From: Halanaerobium sp964649895 | GTDB taxonomy: Bacteria > Bacillota > Halanaerobiia > Halanaerobiales > Halanaerobiaceae | Assembly: GCA_964649895.1 (NCBI GenBank) | Contig: CAZYRX010000003.1 | Coordinates: 30,856 to 94,855, forward strand | Direction of reading: 5' to 3' | DNA: 64,000 bases | Shown here: in pieces, positions 52,636-62,365 of the stretch | Layout of the letters: every line of letters starts with the position of its first letter | Numbering within the stretch: the stretch's first letter is position 1 | Program-made: the position numbers and the translations under genes | Notes under the pieces: generated by a model | Told to the model about the DNA's origin: nothing | Databases searched by the model: none | The model's input: only the letters and a program-made list of their open reading frames with translations

Positions 52636-53547
52636 ATGATATATGATGATATAACTGAACTAGTTGGAAATACACCATTAGTCAAATTAAACAAACTTGT
52701 CAGCAAAGATGACGCAGAAGTCGTACTTAAAATTGAAAGTTTTAATCCTGGAGGAAGTATCAAGGATAGAATTGCTCTTAATATGATTATTGAAGCAGAA
52801 AAATCTGGGAACCTTGAAGCAGGTGGAACAATTGTTGAACCAACAAGTGGTAATACTGGGATAGGAATTGCAATGGTTGGTGCTGCTCGAGGTTATAATG
52901 TGATTTTAACTATGCCTGAATCAATGAGTGAAGAAAGGCGACAGCTGTTAAAAGCATATGGAGCAGAACTTGTTTTAACAGATGCTTCTGGTGGTATGAA
53001 AAGTGCTATTGCTGAAGCAGAAAAAATTGCAGAAAAGAGGAATGCTGTAGTTCTTTCTCAATTCACTAATGATGCAAACCCAGATGCCCACAGAAAAAAT
53101 ACTGCTGAAGAAATTATTGCAGATACAAAAGGAAAAATTGATTACTTTGTTGCTGGTGTAGGCACAGGAGGTACTATAACTGGTACTGGTGAGGTGCTTA
53201 AACAGCGCATTAAAGATATTAAGATAGCTGCTGTTGAACCTGAACATTCTGCAGTGATTTCTGGAGAAGAAGCAGGTCCTCATAAAATAGCAGGTATTGG
53301 AGCAGGATTTATTCCTGAAGTATTAAATACTGAGGTAATTGATAGAATTGAAAAAGTTTCTAATGAATTAGCATTTGAAACCACACGTAAGTTAGCTCAA
53401 GAAGAAGGTATTTTTGTTGGAATTTCAGCAGGTGCAGCAGCTGCTGCTGCCCTTAGAATTGCAGCAGAGATAGGTAGTGGTAAAAGAATTGTTGTTATAA
53501 TACCTGATACAGGAGAAAGATATTTAAGTACAGGTATTTTCAAATAA
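52636..53547 (+). CDS. cysK: Cysteine synthase (O-acetylserine sulfhydrylase)
   Basis: PLP enzyme that makes cysteine from O-acetylserine and sulfide. 303 aa. PLP lysine in SFNPGGSIKDRIALNMI (about 43), the substrate loop PTSGNTGIGIAM (about 68), GVGTGGTITGTGEVLK (phosphate loop, about 177) and GISAGAAAAAAL (about 261). The short C-terminus (IPDTGERYLSTGIFK) is usual. Start ATG 52636 behind AGGAGGAAAAAT. Its partner cysE lies 1.4 kb downstream on the other strand. Confidence 0.97.
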   Translation: MIYDDITELVGNTPLVKLNKLVSKDDAEVVLKIESFNPGGSIKDRIALNMIIEAEKSGNLEAGGTIVEPTSGNTGIGIAMVGAARGYNVILTMPESMSEERRQLLKAYGAELVLTDASGGMKSAIAEAEKIAEKRNAVVLSQFTNDANPDAHRKNTAEEIIADTKGKIDYFVAGVGTGGTITGTGEVLKQRIKDIKIAAVEPEHSAVISGEEAGPHKIAGIGAGFIPEVLNTEVIDRIEKVSNELAFETTRKLAQEEGIFVGISAGAAAAAALRIAAEIGSGKRIVVIIPDTGERYLSTGIFK

Positions 53548-53589
53548 GTCAAACTCGATACTTGACATAGAAGAATTTCCCCTGTTAAG

Positions 53590-53627
53590 AGCCCGGGAGG
53601 ACCCCCAACCTCCAGGGCTATTTTTTT
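53590..53627 (+). terminator. Terminator of cysK
   Basis: AGCCC-G-GGAGG / CCTCC-A-GGGCT stem followed by TATTTTTTT. Confidence 0.92.
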
Positions 53628-53708
53628 GTGCGATTTTTGCAGCCCTTTTTATACTCAAAAGAATCTGATATAATAAATATAGTATATTATCAATTCAGGA
53701 GGGATATC

Positions 53709-54821
53709 ATGACAGCTAAAGTATATATGACTAATATGAAGTCGACGACTAATAGTGAAAGTCTTGTTAAAAAATTAAGTAAATTGTTTTATAAAGCTGG
53801 TTTCCACGAAATAATAGAAGAAGATGACTTTGTTGCAATAAAACAGCACTTTGGAGAACCTGGAAATACAGCCTATATTCGTCCAATCTTTACAAGACAG
53901 ATTGTAGAAGATGTTAAAAAACAAAAAGGAAAACCTTTTTTAACAGATGCCAACACCCTTTATGTTGGTCAGCGCTCCAACTCCATTGATCATTTAAATA
54001 GTGCAGTTGCAAATGGTTTTAGTTATGCTACAATTCAGGCACCAATTATTATAGCAGATGGACTCACCGGTAAAAATTCAATGGAAGTTGAGGTTAATCT
54101 CAATCATTTTGATAAAATAAAAGTTGGTTCGGAGGTAATGGAAGCAGATGTTTTAATCAGCCTTGCCCACTTTAAAGGCCATGAACTGACAGGTTTTGGC
54201 GGTACTTTTAAAAATATTGGTATGGGTCTGGGAAGCCGTGCTGGAAAACAGATGATGCACTCGGCAGTTCTGCCTGAAATTGAAGAAGAATACTGTATTA
54301 AGTGTATGCAGTGTGTTAAATACTGTCCTGAAGACTGTATTACTATTAATGATCAAGAAAGCTACATAAACCATGAAATATGTATTGGCTGTGGAGAATG
54401 TGTTGTTACCTGTCCAACTGAGGCTATATCTATTGAATGGGAATCAACCAGTGAAGGTGTGGAAGAAAGACAGGTTGAATTTACTTATGGAATAGTTAAC
54501 GATAAAAAAGATAAAACTGCATTTGTTAATTTTGTTAATAATGTTTCACCAGATTGTGACTGTGCCGGCTGGAGTGATCGCTCCATTGTAAATGATATTG
54601 GAATTTTAGCTTCTAAAGATCCCGTTGCTCTTGAAAAAGCCTCTTTAGATTTAGTAAACAATGCAGAAGAAGCCACAGGTATGCTTGCTGACAAAGGAAT
54701 TAAAGCAGGTGAAAATAAATTTAAACATGTTCATCCGAATACTGATGGTGGTATTAGACAGATTAAATATGCAGAAGAAATTGGTCTGGGGACTGCAGAT
54801 TATGAATTAATTGAAATCTAA
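53709..54821 (+). CDS. DUF362 protein with two [4Fe-4S] clusters
   Basis: 370 aa. DUF362 domain (about 35-190; EDDFVAIKQHFGEPGNTAYIRP, LISLAHFKGHELTGFGG, KNIGMGLGSRAGK) with a ferredoxin insert: CIKCMQCVKYCPEDC (about 199) and CIGCGECVVTCP (about 227). A second part of the DUF362 fold follows (CDCAGWSDRSIVNDIGILASKDPVALEKA). Such proteins are frequent in anaerobes and are presumed redox proteins; none of close type is characterised. Start ATG 53709 with AGGAGGGATATC and a TATAAT near 53669. It stands between cysK and cysE without shared direction with the latter. Confidence 0.87.
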   Translation: MTAKVYMTNMKSTTNSESLVKKLSKLFYKAGFHEIIEEDDFVAIKQHFGEPGNTAYIRPIFTRQIVEDVKKQKGKPFLTDANTLYVGQRSNSIDHLNSAVANGFSYATIQAPIIIADGLTGKNSMEVEVNLNHFDKIKVGSEVMEADVLISLAHFKGHELTGFGGTFKNIGMGLGSRAGKQMMHSAVLPEIEEEYCIKCMQCVKYCPEDCITINDQESYINHEICIGCGECVVTCPTEAISIEWESTSEGVEERQVEFTYGIVNDKKDKTAFVNFVNNVSPDCDCAGWSDRSIVNDIGILASKDPVALEKASLDLVNNAEEATGMLADKGIKAGENKFKHVHPNTDGGIRQIKYAEEIGLGTADYELIEI

Positions 54822-54851
54822 ATATCTTTTTTGAATATAATATCGCATAAT

Positions 54852-54879
54852 AAAGAGCTCAGCTTAAGCTGAGCTCTTT
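54852..54879. terminator. Bidirectional terminator between DUF362 gene and cysE
   Basis: Perfect 28-bp palindrome: AAAGAGCTCAGCTT directly followed by its reverse complement. A-runs and T-runs on both sides let it stop transcripts from both convergent genes. Confidence 0.88.
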
Positions 54880-54908
54880 TAACTTTTAAAATATATTAAA
54901 TTATAAAT

Positions 54909-55565
54909 TTAATCTACATCTCCAAATGACTCTTTGTTTAAAATATCTTTTCTTAACTTCAAAAACTCTGCTTCAATTTCTCTCAGCCTATCTTCAATAG
55001 GATCTGGCAGATCACCATGCTGTAAGTCCTTCTGAGGATGAACGCGTTTCCCATCTCTAATTATTACCCTTCCGGGCACCCCTACAACAGTAGCGTTTTC
55101 TTCAACATCTTTTAGTACCACCGATCCTGCACCGATCTTTGTATCACTACCGATTGTTATAGAACCAAGCACCTTTGCTCCAGCTCCAATAACTACATTA
55201 TCCCGAATTGTTGGATGTCTTTTACCCTTTTCTTTACCTGTACCACCTAATGTTACTCCCTGATAGAGTGTGACATTATCACCAACCTCTGCGGTTTCTC
55301 CAATTACAACTCCCATGCCGTGATCTATAAAAAAGCCGCTGCCAATTTTAGCTCCCGGATGAATTTCTATTCCGGTTAAAAATCGAGCCAGCTGAGAAGT
55401 CAAACGCGGTATTGTTCTCAAACCCATCTGATAAAGTTTGTGAGAAAATCGGTGAAATAAAAGAACATGCAGACCAGAATAAGCTAGAAGAACTTCAATT
55501 ATATTGTTAGCAGCTGGATCACGTTCAAAAACTGCATTGACATCAGATTTAATAGTTTCAAACAC
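54909..55565 (-). CDS. cysE: Serine O-acetyltransferase
   Basis: Acetylates serine with acetyl-CoA, the first step to cysteine. 218 aa, the short Firmicute type. An N-terminal helical domain (FETIKSDVNAVFERDPAANN) precedes the left-handed beta helix of hexapeptide repeats (IEIHPGAKIGSGFFIDHGMG, about 66-85; VIGETAEVGDNVTLYQGVTLGG). The catalytic His of DHGMGVVIGE and H of KRHPTI are present. Start is GTG 55565, with GGGGGTAATTGCA upstream. Convergent with the DUF362 gene. Confidence 0.96.
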   Translation of the reverse strand: MFETIKSDVNAVFERDPAANNIIEVLLAYSGLHVLLFHRFSHKLYQMGLRTIPRLTSQLARFLTGIEIHPGAKIGSGFFIDHGMGVVIGETAEVGDNVTLYQGVTLGGTGKEKGKRHPTIRDNVVIGAGAKVLGSITIGSDTKIGAGSVVLKDVEENATVVGVPGRVIIRDGKRVHPQKDLQHGDLPDPIEDRLREIEAEFLKLRKDILNKESFGDVD

Positions 55566-55830
55566 TGCAATTACCCCCTTTTGGGACAGATTAACTAAAT
55601 TATCCTGAATTAAATATAGTATAAATAATAGCAGATCAGCAAAATTATCGATCTCTTAACAAATTTAATAGTAAATAAACCTTAGCAATCTAATCAACTT
55701 TATTATAAACACTTATGGAGGTGAATGCAAATAATAAAAAGGATATTTGTTTGTATATTATAAAAACTTATCAAAACAATAACTAAAGTATTTCTAATAA
55801 CTCTAATCTAGAAATATCAGCAGCAATTAA

Positions 55831-57123
55831 TTATTCTAAATTTGTTTCAGATATTTGCGAAATACTGAAGCCAATATCTGTTCTGTAATGCATATCTTCA
55901 AATTCTACTTCTTCTATATATTCATAGACTTTATTGATGATGTTAAATAAACTATCACCAACAACAGTGAGCCCCAGTACCCTGCCATCATTAGTATAAT
56001 ATTTACCATCTTTAATTTTGGTACCTGAGTGAAAAATTATTAAATCATCATGTGTTTTCAATTTCTCAAGTCCCTTTATCTCATAATCAGTGGTAAAGGT
56101 TAATGGATAACCTGCAGAAGCTAAAATAACACAGACTGCAGAAAAATCATAAAATTCAATTTCATCAAATGCACTCAACTGTACATTATTCGTATATTCA
56201 ATTAAATCTAGCAGATCTCCTTTCATCCTCGGCAGCATTACCTGTGATTCGGGATCTCCAAAACGTGCATTATAATCAATTACAGCTGGTCCATTTTCTG
56301 ATAAAATTACCCCTACATAAAGAACACCGCGATAATCAATTCCTTCACTATTTAGAGCTTTAAGAGTGGGACGTAAAATTTCTCTACAAATTCTATCCAT
56401 CATCTCATCATCTATATAAGGTGATGGTGAATATGACCCCATCCCACCGGTGTTTGGTCCCTCATCACCTTCAAATACTGCTTTGTGGTCTCTTGCAGTT
56501 GTTAGAGGTAGTATTGTCTCTCCATCAGTCAAAGCTAAAACAGCTACTTCTTCCCCTTCGAGAAAATCTTCTACAACAATACGGTCACCCGCATCACCAA
56601 AAGCCTTATCCTCCATTATCCGAGCAACTGCATCCTGAGAATCATCATAGTTAGAAGCTACAATTACTCCCTTACCCTGTGCTAATCCTTCCGCCTTGAT
56701 GACAAGTGGATATTCGGCACTTTCAAGATAGTTTAAAGCAGAATCGGGATCTGTAAAAATTTCATATTCTGCAGTAGGAATATCATATTTATTTAAAATG
56801 CTTTTTGCAAATATTTTACTTCCTTCAAGCAGTGCAGCCTGTTTTTTTGGCCCAAATATTGGTAGATTTTTTTCTATAAAATAATCTACTATTCCCGCAA
56901 CCAGAGGTTCTTCTGGTCCGACAACAGTCATACCTATATTATTTTCCTCGGCAAACTGGGCCAGTGCTTCTATATCATCGGCCTCAATCGGAACCAGTTC
57001 TGCAATATTTGTCATACCATCATTTCCAGGAGCAGCATAAATTTTATCAACTCTTTCACTTCGAGAAAGTTTCCAGACTAATGCATGCTCTCTACCGCCG
57101 TCTCCGACAACCATTACCTTCAT
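55831..57123 (-). CDS. purD: Phosphoribosylamine-glycine ligase (GAR synthetase)
   Basis: ATP-grasp ligase of purine synthesis, 430 aa. N-terminal VMVVGDGGREHALVWKL (1-18), ATP-grasp VIKAEGLAQGKGVIVA (about 140), GDRIVVEDFLEGEEVAVLAL, FEGDEGPNTGGMGSYSPS (about 215) and YNARFGDPESQVMLP (metal and ATP site, about 283). ATG 57123 with GGAGGATCGAATT. Third gene of purB-purA-purD. The 265 bp downstream (55566-55830) hold only AT-rich sequence with a weak dyad, no clear terminator. Confidence 0.96.
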   Translation of the reverse strand: MKVMVVGDGGREHALVWKLSRSERVDKIYAAPGNDGMTNIAELVPIEADDIEALAQFAEENNIGMTVVGPEEPLVAGIVDYFIEKNLPIFGPKKQAALLEGSKIFAKSILNKYDIPTAEYEIFTDPDSALNYLESAEYPLVIKAEGLAQGKGVIVASNYDDSQDAVARIMEDKAFGDAGDRIVVEDFLEGEEVAVLALTDGETILPLTTARDHKAVFEGDEGPNTGGMGSYSPSPYIDDEMMDRICREILRPTLKALNSEGIDYRGVLYVGVILSENGPAVIDYNARFGDPESQVMLPRMKGDLLDLIEYTNNVQLSAFDEIEFYDFSAVCVILASAGYPLTFTTDYEIKGLEKLKTHDDLIIFHSGTKIKDGKYYTNDGRVLGLTVVGDSLFNIINKVYEYIEEVEFEDMHYRTDIGFSISQISETNLE

Positions 57124-57136
57124 AATTCGATCCTCC

Positions 57137-58408
57137 CTATCTTATAATTGCTTCCTTTCGGCCGGGACCGACACTAATAATATTAGCCGGAACACCAACC
57201 AACTCCTCTATTCTTTCAATATATTTTTGAGCATTAATAGGTAGTTCATCGTAATTTCTGCAGCCCGTAATGTCTTCATTCCAGCCGGACCAGCTTTCAT
57301 AAACTGGTTCATATGGTATTTCATTTTCTAGATATGGTGGGAATTCTTCTACAACTTTATCACCATGTTTATATGCTGTACATACCTTTATTTCTTCAAT
57401 ACCTGTAAGTACATCAATTTTGGTGAGTGCTATCTCTGTAAGGCCATTAACTCTTACAGCATGTTTTAAAATAGGGATATCAAGCCAACCGCATCTGCGT
57501 GGTCGTCCAGTGGTAACTCCATATTCGTGACCTTTTTCTCGTAAAAATTTTCCCCATTCATTATCCAATTCTGTTGGAAAAGGTCCCGCCCCAACTCTGG
57601 TCAAATAGGCCTTTGTCACCCCAATAACATCATCAATTGTAGTAGGACCCATTCCAGTCCCTGTACATACACCACCTGCTGTCGGATTTGAAGATGTCAC
57701 AAATGGATAGGTCCCATAATCTATATCTAAAAGGGTTCCCTGAGCACCTTCGAAAAATATCTTCTTATCTTGGGCATAAGCTTTATTTAAAAGCAGAGAG
57801 GTATTTGTTACATGAGGCCTTATTTTTTCTATGTATGGTCTATATTCCTCAATAATATCTTCTGCATAAAGTTTCTCTTCTTCATATATTTTTTCTAAAA
57901 CTTCATTATGAAAATCTAGAGTCTGCTCTAATTTAGCTTTAAGCCTCTTTTCATCGAGTAAATCAGCAATTCTAATCCCACGTCTTGAAGTCTTATCAGT
58001 ATAACAGGGGCCAATTCCTTTCCCTGTTGTACCAATTTTGCTGTCTCCTTTACGTTTTTCTTCTAAGCCATCCAGAAGTCTGTGATAAGGCATGATAACA
58101 TGTGCTGTCTCTGAGATATAGAGATTATCAAGTTTAATACCTCTTTCTTTTAATCCTTCCATCTCTTCTACCATTGCTTCGGGATCTATAACAACTCCAC
58201 CGCCAAGTACAGACATTTTGTCTTCATATAATATTCCCGATGGAATTAAATGCAGTTCAAACTTTTCATCATCAACAATAACTGTATGACCGGCATTATT
58301 ACCGCCCCCATAGCGAACAACTAAATCAGCAGTTTTCGCAAGCATATCAGTAATCTTACCTTTTCCTTCATCTCCCCATTGAGCACCAACTACAATCTTA
58401 TTTGCCAT
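57137..58408 (-). CDS. purA: Adenylosuccinate synthetase
   Basis: GTP-dependent joining of IMP and aspartate, first step to AMP. 423 aa, usual length. VVGAQWGDEGKGKITDML at the start (GTP loop and catalytic Asp), YGGGNNAGHTVIVDDEKFELHLIPSG (catalytic His, about 33-58), IGTTGKGIGPCYTDKTSRRGIR (about 126-147), GPFPTEL (about 288) and TGRPRRCGWLD (about 311). ATG 58408 behind GTGAGGAGAGAA. It lies 134 bp after purB and 13 bp before purD. Confidence 0.97.
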   Translation of the reverse strand: MANKIVVGAQWGDEGKGKITDMLAKTADLVVRYGGGNNAGHTVIVDDEKFELHLIPSGILYEDKMSVLGGGVVIDPEAMVEEMEGLKERGIKLDNLYISETAHVIMPYHRLLDGLEEKRKGDSKIGTTGKGIGPCYTDKTSRRGIRIADLLDEKRLKAKLEQTLDFHNEVLEKIYEEEKLYAEDIIEEYRPYIEKIRPHVTNTSLLLNKAYAQDKKIFFEGAQGTLLDIDYGTYPFVTSSNPTAGGVCTGTGMGPTTIDDVIGVTKAYLTRVGAGPFPTELDNEWGKFLREKGHEYGVTTGRPRRCGWLDIPILKHAVRVNGLTEIALTKIDVLTGIEEIKVCTAYKHGDKVVEEFPPYLENEIPYEPVYESWSGWNEDITGCRNYDELPINAQKYIERIEELVGVPANIISVGPGRKEAIIR

Positions 58409-58542
58409 TTTTTTAATTCTCTCCTCACTTAAAAACTAAAATTTTAATTTACTTCTCTCTGCTCATTACTTATTAAAATTATATCATTTCTCTTCTTAAT
58501 TATATTTTAACAAAGTTTTGGCTTTAGTGCATCTTTTTAAGA

Positions 58543-59841
58543 CTATTTTAAAAGATTTGTTCTCTTAAATATCCTATCTATATTTTTTAAATATGCCTGC
58601 CAATCAAATATAGAGTCCAATTCTTCTTCAGTCAGATATTCTCTTATATCCTGATCAGCAGCTATCAGTTCACGATAATCTTTTTTATTTTCCCAGGCCT
58701 GCATTGCATTTCTCTGTGCCAGCTCATAAGCTTCTTCACGGCGTAATCCTTTATCAACAAGGGCCAGCATTAGTCTCTGAGAAAATGTAAGCCCAAGCGT
58801 TTTTTCTAAATTGAGCTGCATATTATCCTCATTAACAACTAATTCTTCCATAACTTCTTTAAACTTAACAAGCATATAATCTACTAAAATTGCACTATCA
58901 GGCAGAATAATTCTTTCAACTGATGAATGAGTTAAGTCTCTTTCATGCCAGAGTGCAATGTTTTCTAATGCAGGTACTACATTACCCCTGACAACCCGGG
59001 CCAGCCCGCTTAAACGCTCACATACAATTGGATTTTTTTTATGAGGCATTGCAGAAGAGCCTTTCTGTCCTTTTCTAAATCCTTCTTCAACCTCAAGAAT
59101 ATCTGTTCTCTGCAGGTTTCTTATTTCAGTTGCAAACTTCTCTATTGAAGCAGCAGTTAATGCCAGCCGCTCCACAAAATCTGCATGCCTATCCCTCTGC
59201 AGTATCTGTGAAGTAACAGCAGCATTTTTTAAACCCAAAATTGCACAGACTTTTTCCTCTACTTCTGGATCTATAGAGGCAAATGTTCCTACTGCCCCAG
59301 ATATCTGTCCAACTGCAGCAATCTCCAGCAAATCATTAAACCTTTTAATCTGACGTCCAATTTCTTCATACCAAGTAAGTACCTTAAGTCCCCAGGTGAC
59401 TGGCTCAGCATGAACACCATGGGTTCTGCCTACCATGATTGTATCCTTATATTTTAGAGCTTTTTTGCCAAGAACTTTATGTAAATCTTCTAGATCAGCC
59501 AAAATTAATTTACAGGCTTCTTTCATCTGCACAGCCCGAGCGGTATCTTTAATATCTGATGAGGTCAGTCCTTCGTGAATAAAACGCGATTCTTCTCCCA
59601 GAGGAGCAGATATACCCTCAATAAATGCAATCATATCATGACGTGTCTTTTTTTCTATCTCCTTAATTTTTTCCAAATCTACCTCAGCTTCTCTTTCTAT
59701 TTTCTCAGCAGCTTCAGCAGGAATTTCTCCTAATTCAGCTCTAGCCTTTAAAACGGCAATTTCTATATCGAGCCAGATCTTATACTTGTTTTCTTCGCTC
59801 CAGACTTTTTTCATTTCTGTCCGGCTGTATCTTGACAACAT
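58543..59841 (-). CDS. purB: Adenylosuccinate lyase
   Basis: Cleaves adenylosuccinate and SAICAR, acting twice in purine synthesis. 432 aa of the fumarase/aspartase superfamily. RTHGVHAEPVTWG (catalytic His, about 140), GAVGTFASIDPEVE and the signature loop GSSAMPHKKNPIVCERL (catalytic Ser, about 261). The start is ATG 59841 (MLSRYSRTEMKKVWSEENKY), 7 bases after AAGGAAAG; a longer in-frame reading adds 19 unrelated residues. First gene of purB-purA-purD; most other pur genes are outside the window. Confidence 0.96.
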   Translation of the reverse strand: MLSRYSRTEMKKVWSEENKYKIWLDIEIAVLKARAELGEIPAEAAEKIEREAEVDLEKIKEIEKKTRHDMIAFIEGISAPLGEESRFIHEGLTSSDIKDTARAVQMKEACKLILADLEDLHKVLGKKALKYKDTIMVGRTHGVHAEPVTWGLKVLTWYEEIGRQIKRFNDLLEIAAVGQISGAVGTFASIDPEVEEKVCAILGLKNAAVTSQILQRDRHADFVERLALTAASIEKFATEIRNLQRTDILEVEEGFRKGQKGSSAMPHKKNPIVCERLSGLARVVRGNVVPALENIALWHERDLTHSSVERIILPDSAILVDYMLVKFKEVMEELVVNEDNMQLNLEKTLGLTFSQRLMLALVDKGLRREEAYELAQRNAMQAWENKKDYRELIAADQDIREYLTEEELDSIFDWQAYLKNIDRIFKRTNLLK

Positions 59842-59939
59842 AAATAATCTTCCTTTCCTTATGAGCTCTAATCTGTCAAAAATAACTTTATAAAGCACTT
59901 GACTTAAATTAAAAATAATAAAGTTTATATTTCAGTTTA

Positions 59940-59968
59940 ATATTAGCAGATGCAGTAGTTAGTGTCAA
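59940..59968 (-). promoter_or_regulatory. Promoter of purB-purA-purD
   Basis: TTGACA (59968-59963), 17-bp spacer, TAATAT (59945-59940) on the minus strand, about 100 bp before the purB start. It begins directly after the U-run of the hairpin upstream. Confidence 0.7.
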
Positions 59969-60055
59969 GAAAAAAGCCTGATATCTCGGCCTTCTATCAG
60001 GAAAGACTGCTGCTGCTGAAAAACCTAGAATCCATACATATAAAGGGTTAATAGC
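59969..60055 (-). ncRNA. Candidate small RNA ending in a terminator, upstream of purB
   Basis: On the minus strand CCTGATA/TATCAGG forms a stem with an 11-nt loop followed by CTTTTTTC (about 59970-60001), a good terminator, yet no minus-strand gene lies upstream: the genes to the right run on the plus strand. A short transcript of about 70-85 nt from the 60050-60090 region is implied. It is either a small RNA or an attenuated leader of the pur operon. No known riboswitch fold was recognised. Confidence 0.4.
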
Positions 60056-60191
60056 TATAATTTACCATAAAATTTCAAAGAATAATTTTTTAATTTTATT
60101 TGCTCTTTTTAAATTTTTACTTAAAAAAACTCAGATTTCTGATATAATGATAATAAGTAATTTAAAAATAGAAAGTTATGCAGGTGGTATA

Positions 60192-61325
60192 ATGGAACAT
60201 AATTTTTATAAAGAAGAGTTAGATTTTACAGAAAAAGAAAGTAGACAGATTTTAAGTATTTCTGACACTATTATTGATAAAGGATTTTTACGACAGTTTT
60301 CTGGAAGTGAAGTAAAATTGCTTCTCTATTTGCTAACTCACCGTCAAAAAGAAAATCTAATCAAAATAGAGATCCCTCTTGCAGCAGCAGCCCTGGGGAT
60401 TGACATCGAGGAATTAAAGGGTATTCTTAAATCTTTAAGAAATAAATCAATCCTAACACAAAAACAGCAAAAAACCTCTCATATTTTAAGCTATCAATTA
60501 GAGCTTAGCCATTTATTCAATAATAAATTTAAAGAGAAAACAGATTCTCAGGCAGAAGAAGAATTATCCGGTTCTGAGCTGAGAAGACAGGTTATTCAAA
60601 CAAATATTGTTTCGGAAAAAGAAATAGCAGCTGCTTTAATATCTTTTCTACCTCCATCACAGAGAAATATCCACCGAAGAGAAGAGATAAAACGCTGGCT
60701 TCAAGATTTTGAATTAAAAATGCTTAAAGAGCTTGTTCGCAGAGTTAATAAATGGCTTGAAAGACAGGGTGGTGGTGATTACCTTAATGGTTCATTTGCT
60801 TATCTACGAGCAATAATTGAGAGCTGGTATGAGGAAGATATCACTACTTACGAAAAACTGCAGCAGAAGGATAAGCTGCACAGGGAGACGAGGGAGCTGG
60901 CACAAGCATATGGTATAAATTCTTTTTCTTCAAATACTGCCCAGCTCAAGACTTTTCAGAGCTGGATTACAGGAGAACAGGCTTTAAGTAAAGAACTGGC
61001 TCTTGCCGCCATTAGAGAAGCGGTGCGCAGAAAAAGGGATGGACAGCCTTCTTTAAAATATGTGGAAGATAACTTTATAAATCCCATAAAAGAACTTGGT
61101 ATTAACAATCTTGGTGATTTTAAACGCTGGCTGCAGAAAGAAATGGACCATCAACCAGCAGATGCGGACAGCAGAGACCAAAACAAAGCTAAAAATAATG
61201 ATAATAATAAAAAAACAAAAAGTAAAAAGAAAAAATCTCAAAAGAAAAATAGGAATTCTAAGGATAATGTTGAAGATTATAAGTGGAAAGACTTTTTTAT
61301 TGATTTTGATAAATATAAAGAATAA
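60192..61325 (+). CDS. DnaD-like replication initiation protein
   Basis: 377 aa. N-terminal helical region with winged-helix character (about 30-120; LRQFSGSEVKLLLYLLTHRQKENLIKI), a DnaD-like helical domain (about 150-230) ending SFAYLRAIIESWYEEDITTYE, close to the YxxxIxxxW signature of DnaD/DnaB proteins, then a second helical region and a Lys/Asn-rich tail (KKTKSKKKKSQKK). Its place just before dnaI and dnaB supports a role in loading the helicase. Start ATG 60192 behind AGGTGG; an ATG at 60147 overlaps a TATAAT promoter element (60143-60148), so it lies at or before the transcription start. Confidence 0.75.
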   Translation: MEHNFYKEELDFTEKESRQILSISDTIIDKGFLRQFSGSEVKLLLYLLTHRQKENLIKIEIPLAAAALGIDIEELKGILKSLRNKSILTQKQQKTSHILSYQLELSHLFNNKFKEKTDSQAEEELSGSELRRQVIQTNIVSEKEIAAALISFLPPSQRNIHRREEIKRWLQDFELKMLKELVRRVNKWLERQGGGDYLNGSFAYLRAIIESWYEEDITTYEKLQQKDKLHRETRELAQAYGINSFSSNTAQLKTFQSWITGEQALSKELALAAIREAVRRKRDGQPSLKYVEDNFINPIKELGINNLGDFKRWLQKEMDHQPADADSRDQNKAKNNDNNKKTKSKKKKSQKKNRNSKDNVEDYKWKDFFIDFDKYKE

Positions 61326-61339
61326 AAGGGGGAAACAGC

Positions 61340-62362
61340 ATGCCTTTTAATTTTAAGGCAGAAAAATATCAGGGAAAAGCAAGAGAAAAATACCTGGAAG
61401 CAGAAAAAAGAATAGAGAAAATCCACAGTAAATATCCTGATGTTAAACAGGCATATAATTATCTTAATTCCCTCAAGCGTGAATACTCTATGCTTAAAGT
61501 TGGAATTTTTAATCACAGTGAAGAGGAGAAAAATAATATAGATGAGCTAAAAAAGGAAATAGACACTCTGGAAAAACACTACCAGGAACTGCTGAATAAA
61601 TATAATATAGATCAAGACTATAAGGAGCCGGACTGGGATTGTGATAAATGCCATGATACCGGTAGAATTTACAGAAATGGTCAGTATTTAATCTGCAGCT
61701 GTGCTAAAAATGATTTGAGGAAGAAAAAACAGAAAAATGGTAATTTACCTCTGCATCTTCAAAAGGCTTCTTTCGGTAAGGCTAATTTTAATTATTATGA
61801 AACTGATAAAATTACAGATAGCGGAAAAAACTATCTAGAAAATGCTCAAAAAATTTACAGTATGGCTTCTTCTTTTGTACAGAACTTGAATCTCCACAAG
61901 CCCAGCAGAGGTCTTATTGTTGAGGGACCAATCGGTAGTGGTAAATCTTATCTGCTTGGATGTATTGCAAATGCGCTGATAGATAAAGGTATCCCTTTCC
62001 GCTATATAGTTTATTCTGATCTGCTGCAGAAAATAAGGAGCAGCTATAATCAGGACAATCCCGAAAGTGATGAAAAACAAATTTTGAGTACAGTCCAGAA
62101 TATTCCTGTGCTTTTAATTGATGACCTTGGCACTGAGAAGGCAACCGAATTTGCTGCTTCAACTCTTTATCAAATTATTGACAAAAGATACAGAGAAGAA
62201 AAACCGATTATTCTCACAACAAATTATTCAATACAGAATCTTAAAGATAGATTCCCTATAATGGGTGAAAGGATTTTTCAGCGCTTATTAGAAATGAACA
62301 AATATCTAACACTTGAAGGTAATGTAAGAATTAAAAAAATAGAAGAACAACAGGAGGCCTAA
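61340..62362 (+). CDS. dnaI: Helicase loader (DnaC/DnaI-type AAA+ ATPase)
   Basis: 340 aa. An N-terminal coiled coil (about 5-95) and a zinc module (CDKCHDTGRIYRNGQYLICSCAK, about 100-122) precede the AAA+ domain: Walker A VEGPIGSGKSYLLG (about 192-205), Walker B VLLIDDLGTEKATEF (about 255), sensor ILTTNYS (about 290) and arginine finger region ERIFQRLLEM. Loads the DnaB helicase on DNA. ATG 61340 with AAAGGGGGAAACAGC, 14 bp after the DnaD-like gene and 3 bp before dnaB, so all three form one operon. Confidence 0.93.
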   Translation: MPFNFKAEKYQGKAREKYLEAEKRIEKIHSKYPDVKQAYNYLNSLKREYSMLKVGIFNHSEEEKNNIDELKKEIDTLEKHYQELLNKYNIDQDYKEPDWDCDKCHDTGRIYRNGQYLICSCAKNDLRKKKQKNGNLPLHLQKASFGKANFNYYETDKITDSGKNYLENAQKIYSMASSFVQNLNLHKPSRGLIVEGPIGSGKSYLLGCIANALIDKGIPFRYIVYSDLLQKIRSSYNQDNPESDEKQILSTVQNIPVLLIDDLGTEKATEFAASTLYQIIDKRYREEKPIILTTNYSIQNLKDRFPIMGERIFQRLLEMNKYLTLEGNVRIKKIEEQQEA

Positions 62363-62365
62363 TAA

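Noticed and set aside
60147..60191. Start of the DnaD-like gene at 60147.
   Set aside because: The ATG overlaps the TATAAT at 60143-60148, so it would be upstream of the transcription start.
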